Part shown: positions 35,030 to 47,264 of the stretch, in pieces
Numbering within the stretch: position 1 is the stretch's first letter
Layout of the letters: every line of letters starts with the position of its first letter
Source: Collybiopsis luxurians FD-317 M1
Taxonomy: Eukaryota; Basidiomycota; Agaricomycetes; Agaricales; Omphalotaceae
Direction: 5' to 3'
NCBI GenBank assembly: GCA_000827265.1
Contig: KN834760.1
Coordinates: forward strand, 581,390-645,389
DNA: 64,000 bases
Made by a program: the position numbers and the translations under genes
The notes under the pieces: generated by a model
What the model was told of the DNA's origin: nothing
Databases searched by the model: none
What the model saw: the letters and a program-made list of their open reading frames with translations, nothing else

Positions 35030-36275
35030 GTGGGCTGAGTTTTGTTATGTGGTTCCAAATCGGATTACATGGTGTGCGTCGCATTAACTGCAATGAAGTA
35101 CAGCATGTCAGAACTTGATGACATACAGGAGAACTTTAATCAATAACATTGCACACTAGTAAAGATTTTGAGATAGTGTTTCCAGGATCCGAAGCTCGGG
35201 CAGTTGACATCCCAAAACCGTGTCCCAAAATTTATACCTCACATGGTAGTGATTTAATCTTCAACTTTGGATGCTTAGGGCCTAGAAGAGTCTCGGGCAG
35301 ATGAAGCAGTATTTCAAGTAAAAGAAGCCACTCAACTACAAGTTTACGTCGTAAGAGAAACTGAGTGGCATCTTGGAAGATTCTAATTTTCGTCGGCCGC
35401 GAACATGACCGACTCTATTCACGGCCGAAAGAGAAAAAAAAAAAAGGCAGTTGTTGGCAGATTGTTGTGGAACGCATACCTCACTGAGTCGTTACAAGGG
35501 TCAGATTGCGGTTAACCAACAGATATAACTACGAATGCCAATGACTGGCTCCGGTATGACACACTCGCAGTTTCCGTATTTGACTCGCAATGTCGACCTC
35601 GACCTAACGGCAATGCTGTTACAAGTTGTGCGCTAAGTTTGGCAGACGCGCAGACCTTCCGTCTGATAACATATGAAATGATTACAGAGATGAGGGAAAG
35701 CGAACTTGTGGTGACAGTTCAGCGCGAAACTTCCCGGTGAAGCTTCCTGTCCTTATTATATACGTGCGTAGTAAATGCCCATGAAATATCTAGTAACTAC
35801 TTTACAGGGGCTAGCTAATGGTCTTTGGTAAGAAACAGTCACGGCAGTCAGAACTAAATACGTAGATAATGGATATTATGCAGCAGGGCATATGTATTAG
35901 AATGCGTAACGCGATGGTCGGACCTGAGCTACGGGCGCTTAAAAGACAAATCGGTGCGGTGGCTGCGCTGAGGATAAGGGGATTAGGTAATGAAAATCAA
36001 AGAAATAACCTGGTAGCTGACCGATTGATAATCCCAACCCGCTGGTATTGTCAGTTCAAATGACTGGGGTAATAACAGTACTTGAACTCAATCTTGAGCT
36101 GCGATATTGCTGGCTTAACTACTGACAAAGAATGAATGGATCCGTCTGAGAGTGTCGATTGTAACTGAAGAGCCATTTTGTTTGGCTACTTAGGTGGAGA
36201 TCCTTTACAGAAGAAACATGGGCGCCTGTTCCTTCTGTATATGTTCATTGTACATTCAGATCTGCCATATTCTTA
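35030..36275. other. Intergenic sequence
   Basis: Only short ORFs, none convincing. A poly-A run of 12 lies near 35,434. Confidence 0.3.
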
Positions 36276-36277
36276 TA

Positions 36278-37121
36278 GTCACACCTGACCAACGAGTTTT
36301 TCGCGGCCGAAAAATATAAGGGGAAATACTGAAAACAATTCTTGATTTTTCCTCAAAGATTAAAATCCTTTTTCATAAGAAAACTCTATCATTTAATGTC
36401 TGAAAAAGAAGTAAAACAATGAACTATTTATCGCAAACTAATTTCTTTGTTTCGCTTATTCAAAATGGTCCTTTTCTCACCTGATTAAGGATATCTTTCT
36501 CATAGGATAAAATTGGCCTTTCGGCCCAAACATAGATAATTTTTTGCATCTGCTAACTGTAATCTTGCGCGCCTGTTAAATTTTGAATTTTTCCTTCGCG
36601 AAACCGAATGCCCACTTTTTGCGGAAGTGCCAAGGAGCCGCTCAAATTTACAGATAGCATATTCTACAACATAATTGTACATCAAATACTCATAGAATTG
36701 TTCCAAGCATCATCTGATAATCTTTACATTAGCATATGTTATTATTTGTGAATCTGAGCGGCTCCTCGGTGCTTCTGCAAAAAGTGGGCATTTGGTTTTG
36801 CGAAGGAAAAATTCAAAATTTAACAGGCGCGCAAGATTACAGTTTTCAGACGCAAAAGATTGTCTATGTCCGGGCCAAAAGGCCAATTTTATCCTACGAG
36901 AAGGATATCCTTAATCAGGTGAGAAAAGGACCATTTTGAATAAGCGAAACAAAGAAATTAGTTTGCGATAAATAGTTCATTGTTTTACTTCTTTTTCAGG
37001 CATTAAATGGTAGACTTTTCTTATGGAAAAGGATTTCAATCTTTGAGGAAAAATCAAGAATTGTTTTCAGCATTTCCCCTTATATTTTTCGGCAGCGAAA
37101 AACTCATCCGTCAGGTGTGAG
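36278..37121. mobile_element. Foldback (long-TIR) non-autonomous element, 844 bp, flanked by TA
   Basis: The left arm starts (G)TCACACCTGAC at 36,278. The right arm ends GTCAGGTGTGA(G) at 37,121. The arms are inverted copies over roughly 370 bp with scattered mismatches (for example AATATAAGGGGAAAT near 36,313 and its complement near 37,078; GAGCGGCTCC near the centre), leaving a spacer of about 100 bp. Both ends are flanked by TA (36,276-36,277 and 37,122-37,123), as for Tc1/mariner-type target duplication. It has no coding capacity, so it would rely on a transposase in trans. Confidence 0.85.
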
Positions 37122-37123
37122 TA

Positions 37124-38277
37124 TTGAGTCTATCTGCCCTGCACCTGTAAGAATGGTTGCAATCGAAGTTGGGAAGAGATTTGACCACCTCAGAGTGCTT
37201 AGATTTTTATAGCTCCCAAACACGTTCTTAAATACTTGAATCCCCATTACATCCGGCAGTTCTGCAAAAGCGCCATGCCGCATAACAACTAGACTGATTA
37301 GCTGGCTACCTACAAATATCAAATACAATAGACATTGAACTCACTACTATCAGGCTTTTCAAGCTCCGGCCGGGGGAAATTGTGTTGTCACTCAAATGCA
37401 GCCGCGATACAGTGACGCCTTTGTAAAATGCCATTTATGAACCAGATTCTAACAATCAAAATGTTCAACTGAAGTGGTCACGAGGACTGATTTTCAAACC
37501 TCTTGCTATTCGCCGCTAATACTTTCAACATGGTTGCACAGGGTTAAGATGTCCCCTGTATCGAACAAATCAACTCTGGGTACGAAGATGTTTCCACTAG
37601 ACCAAGTATCATGCTCAAAACCCATTTGTTTACCATCACCTTGCTTGCAAGGTCTATTCCACACCTGTAAATTACATTTTGATGAGATCATTTCTCACAT
37701 ATTCAAATGTGTTTTTGGCTCAAAAGCAAATAGACACCCAGCATGATATTTTGGCACTTAATATTAACCAGACCGTCTTTGCCTCCTTCTTCATTGTCAT
37801 AGACATCCGCTTAACTCTTCTTCTTTTTTCTTCATATGTGCCAAGAAAGTGAGGACCAAAAGGACCGACGAGCAAAACCGAGGCTATTGTACAGGAATCA
37901 TGAATAATCTGCCGCTTGGTGCTCATCAATGAAACCATCTCCAGTGCGCAAGCAAGGTTTTGCTCACGTGAGTGGAGCCTTTATACACTATCCAAAACCT
38001 ATGTATTTTGATTAATTATAAATGTGAATTCTTATCTATTAAAGGTTAAGTGCTGTATATAGAAATAATGATTAGATCCTTGGTAGTGATATGCGTCTGG
38101 TACAGGTCAAGCCTCAATACATAAAATATACAATGAGTCCAACATCCACATACCTGGTACGGGTCAAGCTTCAATGAGGGGCTTGACACCGTTCCAGGAC
38201 TTTCTTGACAACGCCATATACTTCCGTCTCCGATACATCCCAATAACCTCGACTATCGGTCACAATTCTGACATTAT
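37124..38277. other. Intergenic sequence
   Basis: A minus-strand ORF (37,328-37,104) with a hydrophobic start (MYLIFVGSQLISLVVMRHGA) runs into the foldback element and could be a truncated membrane-protein exon. Not recognised. Confidence 0.3.
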
Positions 38278-39654
38278 CTATGCTGAAGACCGGGGTAAAG
38301 ATTGATTTTGCAAGGAAATTGCTTCATGGGGAAGAGTATCAACTATATCTTGAACTTGAGTCAAAAATATATTTGGCCGGTTAGTTGGAAATGTTGCAGC
38401 TGAACAAGTCAAAATTTCCCTTCTACTCTCATCAAAGACTGATTTTTGCGTAGCAGTAAGCAATATGTTTAGAGATGGATAAATTGCCTATAATGAAAGT
38501 GAACAAGATGAAGAAAAACCGGTGGCATTAAAAGACCCACTCACAGTGATCTGGGGAGTAACTATGCCTAGAAAGATACTGATCGTGGGGGAAAAATCCA
38601 TCACGATATCAAAAAAGATCACAACCTGGGGGATGGAAACATTACAGAGTGTCAGGATTTAAGTTTCATTTCAGTAAATGACATATTACCCATATGACTG
38701 AATACAGCAGTCCAGATTCAAACATTAAATATAGCGTCTGTCGAAAAGTGATAATCTTTGTCGAGGGCTCTAAAAAACCCCTGGTAGCATTTAGAAACTC
38801 CCTACAATGCCAGTGAATAAAGTGAGACAACTGCATGGGGCAAAGTGAGCAACATACCAGATAATTATACCAATGTAGCTTGTAGCAACAACATTTGTTA
38901 TGAAGAGGCAGACAGGCATAAAAATCCTCTTTTCTACTCGATAAAATGTGTTTCCTACATCCAAAGGAAGTGGGTGTCCTTTACCATGTTGTATGGATAG
39001 GGCATACAGGGTGAACCCTCCGTCAAGTATTACCACAACTTTGTCAATGTGGAAAACTGGTCGACGGAAGAAAGAACTTTGTGCTTACCAAAGGAGGCAA
39101 AGAGACATATTGAAAGGACATATCGAGACCTCAACTGAGGTTTACCGGCCGCTAATGACCATGCACGCCATACGATGACAAAATCACTCAGGAGATACTG
39201 AATGATGATGTATTGGATAAGCCAAAGTGCAAAGAGAGTGTAGCCAACGCACATTCAGCCTCACAAGAACAGCCTCTACCAGCTGCGCTCGTACATCAAG
39301 TGCTCCATTCAAAGTTTGGAATCTTCTTTTCAGATACTCCGCGAATTGGATACCCATCACCACCGTATTTCCTGTCTGGACAACAAACATGACAGAAACA
39401 ACGGCTAGAAGAACCTTCCGAGAGTGTGATACTCCTCGATGTTGATGTCTGTGTTGAGATATAAGGCTGTGCCACTTTTAAAGACAAACAAAACCAACAA
39501 TAGAAAATACACGCATTGCACTGCGATCAGAATGTGCATTCCTACGAGGCGCTTTTCTTAAGGCAAGGTAGGAGTAAAGTGGTAAAAACATAAGATATAT
39601 ACCGTAGACCATGAACGACACCATAATCGCGAGTCCCGCACTAACTTGAAGCAT
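38278..39654 (-). CDS. Multi-pass membrane protein of an uncharacterised agaricomycete family
   Basis: The likely ATG at 39,654 starts a strongly hydrophobic segment (LQVSAGLAIMVSFMVYGIYL). After an intron come RKVLLAVVSVMFVVQTGNTV and a loop (LDVRAQLVEAVLVRLN). The next exon holds a helix ending in SDFVIVWRAWSLAAGK, then RYVLSICLFASF. After another intron come FMPVCLFITNVVATSYIGII and a C-terminal soluble tail from about 38,463 (NRPNIFLTQVQDIVDTL) to the stop at 38,278. The SD-FVIVWRAW motif is typical of agaricomycete seven-helix proteins of unknown function. Splice junctions were only partly resolved and an upstream first exon is possible. Confidence 0.5.
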
Positions 39655-39720
39655 TTTAGTTTTCCAAAGACGAATGAACTCAAAGAGTACCGCGAGAAGT
39701 TGTGGAGCCGTCGACAAGGT

Positions 39721-42589
39721 AAAAATTCACTCTTTATGTTTCCTTCTGTTGACGTAACTTCTCATGCTTAGTGAGCTTCTTGACGGCGTTTTTAGCGCCG
39801 ACAAAAGAGTACTAGACGAGTATTTGATATATCTTGACCGCTCAATACAGCTTGACATTGGTCACGAACGAGGGTCAGCATGTAGTATGTATGTGGAGAA
39901 CCAACGGATGGGATATTGGCTATCTTGACTATGCCCTTCACGTCGAGATACAATAGTATGTAACCTCCTTGTAGAGCACAAGCCACCCCAATATTTCCTG
40001 CCAAGCTACTCGCCTGATTTCCCCTTTGTACATTTTAAATCAGTTCCAGTGAGCACCGGGTTTCATTCGAATATAATTTCTAAACTATTACCGTTTAGGC
40101 CAGAATAGACGTCAGTCCTGGTGGAAACCTCCATTTTGAATTCTGATGTACCTGAGTAGGGACACGCATTCATCGCAGTCTTGGTACGAGATCTAGCAAT
40201 TTCTTTTCTAAAGATCTCCGATTCCAGAAAAAGTTTTCTTCCGATAAGATAGATTTCCACTGTTCTATGTATCACCAAGCTACGACCGGATCTTGTCTAA
40301 ACGTATTGGTTCAAACCAGCAATGTTTAAGAGAACGATGCAGTGAGCGTGTGACTTGAAGCTCTCCATTTTACTGATAGTACAAGTGCTGCTGCCAAGTG
40401 TCCTAGTACGGGAGTGTCATATCTAGCGCTTCTCTTTCGATGTTTGCGTTGGGCGGGAGAGTGTACGGTAATCTAATTTTAGTAAAATTGAATCCACGAT
40501 TTAGTCGTGACTGTAGAATCTACTCATGGCGAACTTCTGAATCGAACTCTTGATATCAGAGTCGGTTAACGCCTCTTCATGCTGGTTTGGGCTTCAGCAA
40601 CCATCGCTAAGAGACGAAGACACGAAGACATTGACTTGACGTCTGGGTGTACTTATTCAACGAAGAAATGGTTTGGCTCACTGCCATTTAATGTAAGTAC
40701 CAGCCTTGGTGCAAACTGTATATTTATCGTGTTCCTCCTTAAAATGTGGGACTGACAGCTCGTGGTCATGCATCCACTATAATCGAACAGTAGTAATTAA
40801 ATCCAAGAGGCGGCCAAAGGGTCATGCCCTGTCATGTCTTTTATCTTCCCTACTAATGTCGTCAGCGAAATTCAATCTGTCTACAGCTGGCCTTGGCGGA
40901 TTCTCGGAGAGGCTCTTTAACAACGCGGGAGGCATAAATCGACTGATAGACGAGAATTCGAATGTCAGGCTTCAGCTCAGCAAAAGAGTGGGATCATGTA
41001 AAATTGAATATTTTGTAATTGATATGGTGTTCATGGCACATTGCCAACCTGATACCTTAGAATGAATTGCGAGTCCCACTGACCTAGCATACTGCGCTTA
41101 CGTGTGGTAGAAACCAATCATTCGAGTTTGAACATGTTCTGTGACTCGTGTTTAGCCAGTGAAACCCACCCGAAGGCCGTTATTGATTCTGGTGTAATAA
41201 GGAAGGCATGGTGCAACTAGGTATGATTGAACATATATAGGAATGCGGGCAAAAGCAAGTGCCGAAAGAATAAGAATGGAGGAAAAGCCTGAAACCGAAA
41301 TACAAAGAACTAGTAGAACAGGAATTACAGGGAGAAAAAGAGCGGAAATGAAAAACGAGGGAGGGCAGCAACCAATGCACTTCAGTACAGAGAGTAGAAA
41401 GAGAAGAGTCAGCCTTTTGTATTACCTACATGGGATGTACGAGTCGAACAATGATCGAAAAGGAAAGATTTATAGCATCAACCAATGGAGTGGGGAGTTT
41501 GGGCCAATATGTCACAGCTATATTGTCATTATCTCGTATGTAACTAGATCTCAGTTGTATGCATCCACGTTGATCCACATATAACTCACTTCGCTGATGA
41601 ACTAATATAGCTGAATGTAGAATAAACTGCAATGGTTATAGAACATCGGAGAAGAAAAGCAGGCAAGCCTGGAACCACGCGAGCACCACCGATTGGTCAT
41701 CTCGCTTGTCGATCAAGGACACGCGGATCTGTGAATCGTCTCAGTAGAGATGTCCTCAGCGAAAATGACAGAAAAGTTCACTGTGAAATAAATCCGCCTC
41801 ACTATTAGCTTTGCGTAAATCAAAAGGGCTTAGGGACCCGATGTCGTTCTGAGACAAATTACGACTTTTGGTTGAAGATGTCTTCTCTGAGTCTTCCTTA
41901 TACTGACGCTCCACTGTATCATCTCCTCCTTGGATTCGTCAATTTGTTCTGTCTGTCTAACAGCTCGCTGCACTGTTGAAGACCGGAGGTCGTCGATCTG
42001 GCCTTATTGTGCTTCGCGGGAAGAAACGAGGTGAGTGAAGAAATGTACGTTCTCATTGGAATGTGCGAGCGTAGACTGTATCGGTAATTCTACTACTTTC
42101 AAACAACAACATTAAACAGAAACATCGCCGTTCTGATATTATATTCGTCGCCCGAATAGAAAACACTGTAACTGAGCATCCAATTTTTGGAGGATGCGGA
42201 AAAGAGAAAGTCCAGACGGAAATAATTTGTGAAAATAAATCATCAGCTTCCTTCACTTCGAAGCAAACACTCTTTTTACTTACATGTCTCATCAGGTGGT
42301 ATCTGCTGAGCTATTTTGTCGTTGTATGGATGCCTGGTCTGTAGGGACCTGAAAACCTCGCTTGAAGTTTCGTTATGTCCTTTCGATGTGTCTCTTTGTC
42401 TCCTTTAGTACTTGAACCCCGAAAACTCCTTAGCTTTCGGGCGTCTTCTCTTCGTTGTCCAGTAAGTCTGATAACATCAGGGTAATGCTCAACAGAGGGT
42501 TCATCCGTTATGCAGCACCAAAGCATGCGGTCATAGTGGAGGACACCCGCTTTCATTGGATTTACGAAAGAGAATTTCAAGGTGCATCA
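39721..42589. other. Intergenic sequence with unassigned ORFs
   Basis: ORFs such as 40,706-41,065 (+, 119 codons) show no recognisable motif. At 41,880-42,031 (+) an ATG reading followed by a possible short intron (GTCAATTT...CTAACAG) gives LAALLKTGGRRSGLIVLRGK and a GTGAGT donor, which could be the first exons of a lost gene. Nothing firm. Confidence 0.3.
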
Positions 42590-43000
42590 TGGCTTCCTAC
42601 CGCAAATAGTAGTAGTTGTCTTCAGTCATTCTGTCACCCTAGGAGGGCGAACTCTCCGTCAAACATAATCGCAGCTTTGTCAGTCACGGTAGTGAGCTTA
42701 TAGGTACTAGATAAAAACAGCTATTTGGCTTAGTAAAGGAGGTCAAGAGGCACATGGAAGGTACATAGCGAGACTCAAGTGAAATTTTCAAGCCAATAAG
42801 AGCCGGGCGTGCCATACAGCGACTAAGTCGCTTAGCAGATCCTGTTGCGAAGGTGAATAAGTACTTTCGTCCAGGTCGCGATTACATGGCTTGCACTTAC
42901 TCGTACCACCCCAGCTTCCACGATTTACGCTTTCAGATTGAGTTATGTATCCACTTTTTATACCTGATTTCCACATTGTTCGAGAATTGGTCGCCGAAGT
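42590..43000 (-). pseudogene. Decayed paralogue of the 38-39 kb membrane protein gene
   Basis: The minus strand around 42,840-42,640 aligns by eye with 39,180-39,000. Both show SD-(L/F)V.VWHA/RA, the CTCGxTATGT stretch, CTCTTxxCCTCCTTT and, after the intron, TTGACGGAG-GTTC-CCCT. The reading is interrupted by stops and the conserved residues are partly lost. It is probably an old duplicate of the neighbouring gene. Confidence 0.5.
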
Positions 43001-45236
43001 CCGCCATGTGTCCCATGGTATCGACTACGAACATAATATCAATAATAAGTCAAGAGAACTTGCGGAGATTCAAAGTGTGGCAGAGGTACCAGTAAAATCC
43101 TCGCTTGGAGCAATAGAATTTACAACAGAAACTGAACACATAGCATTGTAATATTATAATTAGGCATACATTCCTGTAGAACGTTCCTAGTAATGAGCTA
43201 GGGTAGGGTAACAAAACACGGAAAGAGCACATTCACCATGAGGCAGAGATATGGTTTTGCGCTGACTGCTCATACCCTCGTATGCTTTCGGATCTTTCCA
43301 GTAGATAAACTTCGCTGAACCCCGCAATCAACTAGAAAAAAGGAGGGAAGGAAGGGACGAACGAAGGATTATACGGCATTATTGGTCCAAGCTCTTAAAT
43401 AACCCCTTCACAAGTTCCTTTTATCCACGTAACTTACGTTGCATAGCGGGTATTTTGATCTCTTCCCTTTGGCAGCCTAGCATTTCTACTTCTTGACTTT
43501 CAGTGCAGTTCACGATCGGCGTTATTGGTCCATCCTTCAATAGTCCAGATCGGCCCTGGACAGACAGTGCCTCGCGAACGCCGTTTGCAAGGAAGGTAAA
43601 GGGCAAATCCCAGTACTGTAGCAGCCTCTAACTGAGTTAAATTACTCTCTATTACTCTCAGCATTGTAGAAAAATTTTAAGTACAAGCCGCCACTCTCAC
43701 AGTTGAAAGAAGAGAAGAGAGCTAGTCTGACATGGGAATAGCGCTCTAGAGTCCAGTTCGTACTCGACTCTCTGACTGAATGAACAACATAACTTGGACT
43801 TGTCATTCTCGTGAAGTACATACCGATGACACTGCACTTCTTTACTTCCTCATATTTTGGCGATAGAGGATCTGATGGAGTCTAGACCCGCATGAAGAGT
43901 ATGTTGACCGGCTTTGATACACTGAAAGCAAACCTGGCCGCAGCGTTTACTTGTTTGCGAGTAACAGTCGCGAGGCTTATTTTTTTACTGATCCGATCCC
44001 CGTGTTGTACAAGCACTCTAACAATTGACAGTGGCGGTATTAGAGCTACATGGCAGAAAAACAACTTTGCTCATGGTTTGACGTTTGCCGCATATATATA
44101 GGTTAAATATATATCTCCAAGTGAGGTCAAGCTGTAGCTTGGTTATCAAAGTCGTCTTGTAAGGTAGATATTGCCTTATCGAAAAGTAACATTCAATCTC
44201 ATGAGTGTGCAGGCGCATTAATATCGGAATGTATGCGTGTCTAGTGCGTGTTTGCCTTGAGGTCATACATTGGAACTAGTGTCAAACGAAAATTTCAGAC
44301 ATTTTCATGCTTATGCATCGAGATGGTGAGACGTTGGAAATTGTAGTCGATGCCAAACTTGGTGCTTGCTAAGACGCTATATCAACAGTTAAGTTGACGA
44401 AGGGTAATAATGATAATACATACACGGCGCCGCCGGAAATTTATACTTGATAAGGCTCATCCGGTGAGAGCCTATATGCTGTTGTATGCCGACATAGCCT
44501 GTGGGCGAAGTGAAAATCCAGAGAGATGGCACGCCGTCTCGTTCTTGATTGTTGACCCCTAGATCAGGATTGCACAGGTGCAATAGTGGCACTGAGCAAC
44601 CTCGTATTAAAACTTTTCCAATCAGAGGTGTTAGGACTGGTTAGGCCGTCTTCGAAATTGTAAGATATTCGGTTTTTTTTTCAGCACAGATGGTGCGGCA
44701 TTGATGAACCCAAATTTGCATTCACAAAATCTCATCTCTGCACGAAAAAGCTATTAATATTTTCGCTGCTCTAGATTGAGTAGGCTACGACGTTCGGACT
44801 CTTGATGTTCCTCATAGAACTTTTTGTAATTAACAGTCGGACGATTCCAACTTGAATGTTCCAAATGACCACGATCCCTATCTGACACTCTATACTTGTC
44901 TCCAGTCACACACTGGGACCCCACCTACGTGGAGCCGTGTGTTGTCTATCTACATATCTATCTGTCAATCATAAACTTTCGCCGGAGGTGAAAAAAAAAA
45001 ATCGCAAGTTATTGTTACCCACTTTCACGGAAGGCCAAGGCCATCGTGAAAGGCTTTCTCAATTCAAATCAAGCGGGTGCACTTTTGATTATTGAATTTT
45101 CGGTGGACATTAGATCACAGATGAAATGTAAGAATGGGCGGTGTACGTGGCAAGTCACCATTCATTCGACGGCAAACTTGCTGTTCCCTTGCCAGTATTG
45201 AATCAAAAATTTGAATAGATTAGCTCTTGCCAACCG
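43001..45236. other. Intergenic sequence
   Basis: No convincing genes. A poly-A run precedes the next gene near 44,990. Confidence 0.3.
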
Positions 45237-46736
45237 ATGTCCAGCTCGAATCCGAATTTCGGAAGCACGTTCGCCTCTGGCATCCAGGACGTCTCGGCCT
45301 TCTTGCCAATCTTTGGAACAGACCAGTGCGAGAGACACCTAGGCGACGCACTGGTGGATGGATTCCTCTACGCGGCCGTAACTCCTCTGTCGATGTTTGG
45401 CTGCCTCGGTATTGTCAAAGCTTCACTGGCCATATTTGTTGCTAGTATCTCGCCTACATTTGCCAGGCTTTTGCGCGACGCAGGCTTGACCCTGTCGGGA
45501 TCAGGTGCTTCCATGATTGGACTTATGCCAGACGCGGAGGAAGGTACAATAAGGAACTTGCAACATAGACAGTACCTTTTACCGGCGTTTCCTAGATTAG
45601 GAGAGGAATACCAGGTGACGGGTCAATTTTCAAACTTGTACAAAAAGCACTACCCACAGCAAGCAGAATACATGAAGTTTTCATTTCGATATTTGGAGTG
45701 GAATATAAAGCTCATTGCTTCGACCTTGACCATCTCTCTCCTCAGCATTTCTCCTTACATTCCAATCATCATCTCTGACCGAGGGGGCTCCCCAGTTACA
45801 GTTTGGCTTTATCCTTTGCTCCGCATATTCGGTGCATCAGTATGTGTCGTGGCCGCTCAGATTATAATTCAAATGAGAATCATGATGATCTTTCAAAACT
45901 TGAACGGCAACACTATACTAGCCATTCCGGGGTGCTTGGTCGATAGAGGGAAACATGACAAGCTGTTGCTCGTGATATCTCAAGTGACGATAGCTTTGGG
46001 AGCTTTGGCTACTGGTGTAGGCTATATCGGGTGCTTCACGCTCGTCCAAAAGACAAAGGCTCTGAATGCTTTCATATGGCTCGGCTTGGAGGCTGGGCTT
46101 TCTGTCCTTAGGCTGTGCGTCTGGGCATGGAACCCCGCCATTGACGAGGACACTGGGATCACAGTCGACATTAAATTAGGCCTCTCGGCCGACGAGTTCT
46201 GGTCAAAACTTGCTCCAGGGTATCCAGAAAGGCGCTTTATCCCCCGCGCCAGGTTTCTGGAACGACTGCAACAGTACATTGGGTACAGATCACCCGTAGA
46301 CGGAGTTGCGACTCAGAGGAGCGCTGGTGTCTACTACCATCATGATCCGAACGAGCCTGACGCCCTTTACACTGCTCTTGTCTTTGACACACCCGAGGGA
46401 CGACAGATCTTGGTCCTCAAAACTGTGGCGCAACGGAATGACAAAGTTCCTCCTCCGCAGTGGAGATCTTTCGAGGGATTCCAAATTGCTGAAGAGAGGT
46501 CGGACTTGATCCTTCGAATTGAGAACCTCGGAGACAACTCTTCCGTTCTTGATACCGCCTCTGATACTGGGCAGTGGTTCTGGAACATGATTGTCGATTC
46601 ACAACTACTCATTAACCGATTAGGCAAAAAGCCGACCCATCTTGAAAAGAAACTATCTTGGAATTGCAATCAAATTTGGGAGGAATGTTTGCCAGAAAAC
46701 GTAAAACGGACTGAAAAGTTGAAACACACAGTGTAA
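45237..46736 (+). CDS. Conserved uncharacterised membrane protein, single exon, 499 aa
   Basis: The ATG at 45,237 opens an intact 499-codon frame. The start GIQDVSAFLPIFGTDQCERH and the following LGDALVDGFLYAA-TPLS-FG-LGIVKAS are the hallmark of a large fungal family of hypothetical proteins. At least six hydrophobic segments follow: about residues 45-75, 155-180, 190-215, 240-265 and 270-290 among them. The C-terminal third is soluble (residues about 310-499), containing ITVDIKLG and FLERLQQYIG. No enzyme motif is visible and the function is unknown. It probably sits in a membrane. It has no introns, is isolated from neighbours by more than 0.5 kb, and shows no lesion. Confidence 0.85.
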   Translation: MSSSNPNFGSTFASGIQDVSAFLPIFGTDQCERHLGDALVDGFLYAAVTPLSMFGCLGIVKASLAIFVASISPTFARLLRDAGLTLSGSGASMIGLMPDAEEGTIRNLQHRQYLLPAFPRLGEEYQVTGQFSNLYKKHYPQQAEYMKFSFRYLEWNIKLIASTLTISLLSISPYIPIIISDRGGSPVTVWLYPLLRIFGASVCVVAAQIIIQMRIMMIFQNLNGNTILAIPGCLVDRGKHDKLLLVISQVTIALGALATGVGYIGCFTLVQKTKALNAFIWLGLEAGLSVLRLCVWAWNPAIDEDTGITVDIKLGLSADEFWSKLAPGYPERRFIPRARFLERLQQYIGYRSPVDGVATQRSAGVYYHHDPNEPDALYTALVFDTPEGRQILVLKTVAQRNDKVPPPQWRSFEGFQIAEERSDLILRIENLGDNSSVLDTASDTGQWFWNMIVDSQLLINRLGKKPTHLEKKLSWNCNQIWEECLPENVKRTEKLKHTV

Positions 46737-46739
46737 TTC

Positions 46740-47264
46740 AGGTATACGTACTCGAGTACAGATCGAAAGCTGCAACATGTACAAATGTAGGATATCGGAT
46801 GCGAATATAAAAATACACTCTAGTATCATGTGCTCGCATCTATCGAGCCACGTACCTCATGGCACGAGCTATTCTAAAGTTTCTAAGAAAGGCATTTCCA
46901 AAATCGAGGTTGATAGCGAAAAAACCGCTACCTCCGTCACCATCAAGGGGGCTCTGCAACCATAACAAAAGGCAAACCTTCTCGGCAGGGAGCTTTTCCC
47001 TTTTGACCGTTCCACTTTCTTCTCATCAGTGTAGATGGAATGATACATCACGTCAAAGAGTCTCATCTTCGGATGCGCTTCAACACCCCCTACACACTCT
47101 ACATCTCACCCCCGGGCGCACACTCGTAACACTAGACCCAGATCCGCAGAGTCTTTTCTTGGCGCCTCACCAGCACGCACTGGTAACGCCAAACTCAAAT
47201 CGGCTGTTCTTCTCCTGACAACATTGGCAGCGCCGAAGGCGGCGGTCAGACGATCAATCGTCAT
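46740..47264. other. Intergenic sequence
   Basis: 3' flank of the 499-aa gene leading into the composite repeat array. No gene is supported. Confidence 0.3.

Noticed and set aside
36500..36939. ORFs of 67-68 codons on each strand with similar peptides
   Set aside because: They are mirror products of the foldback arms and are not conserved between arms.
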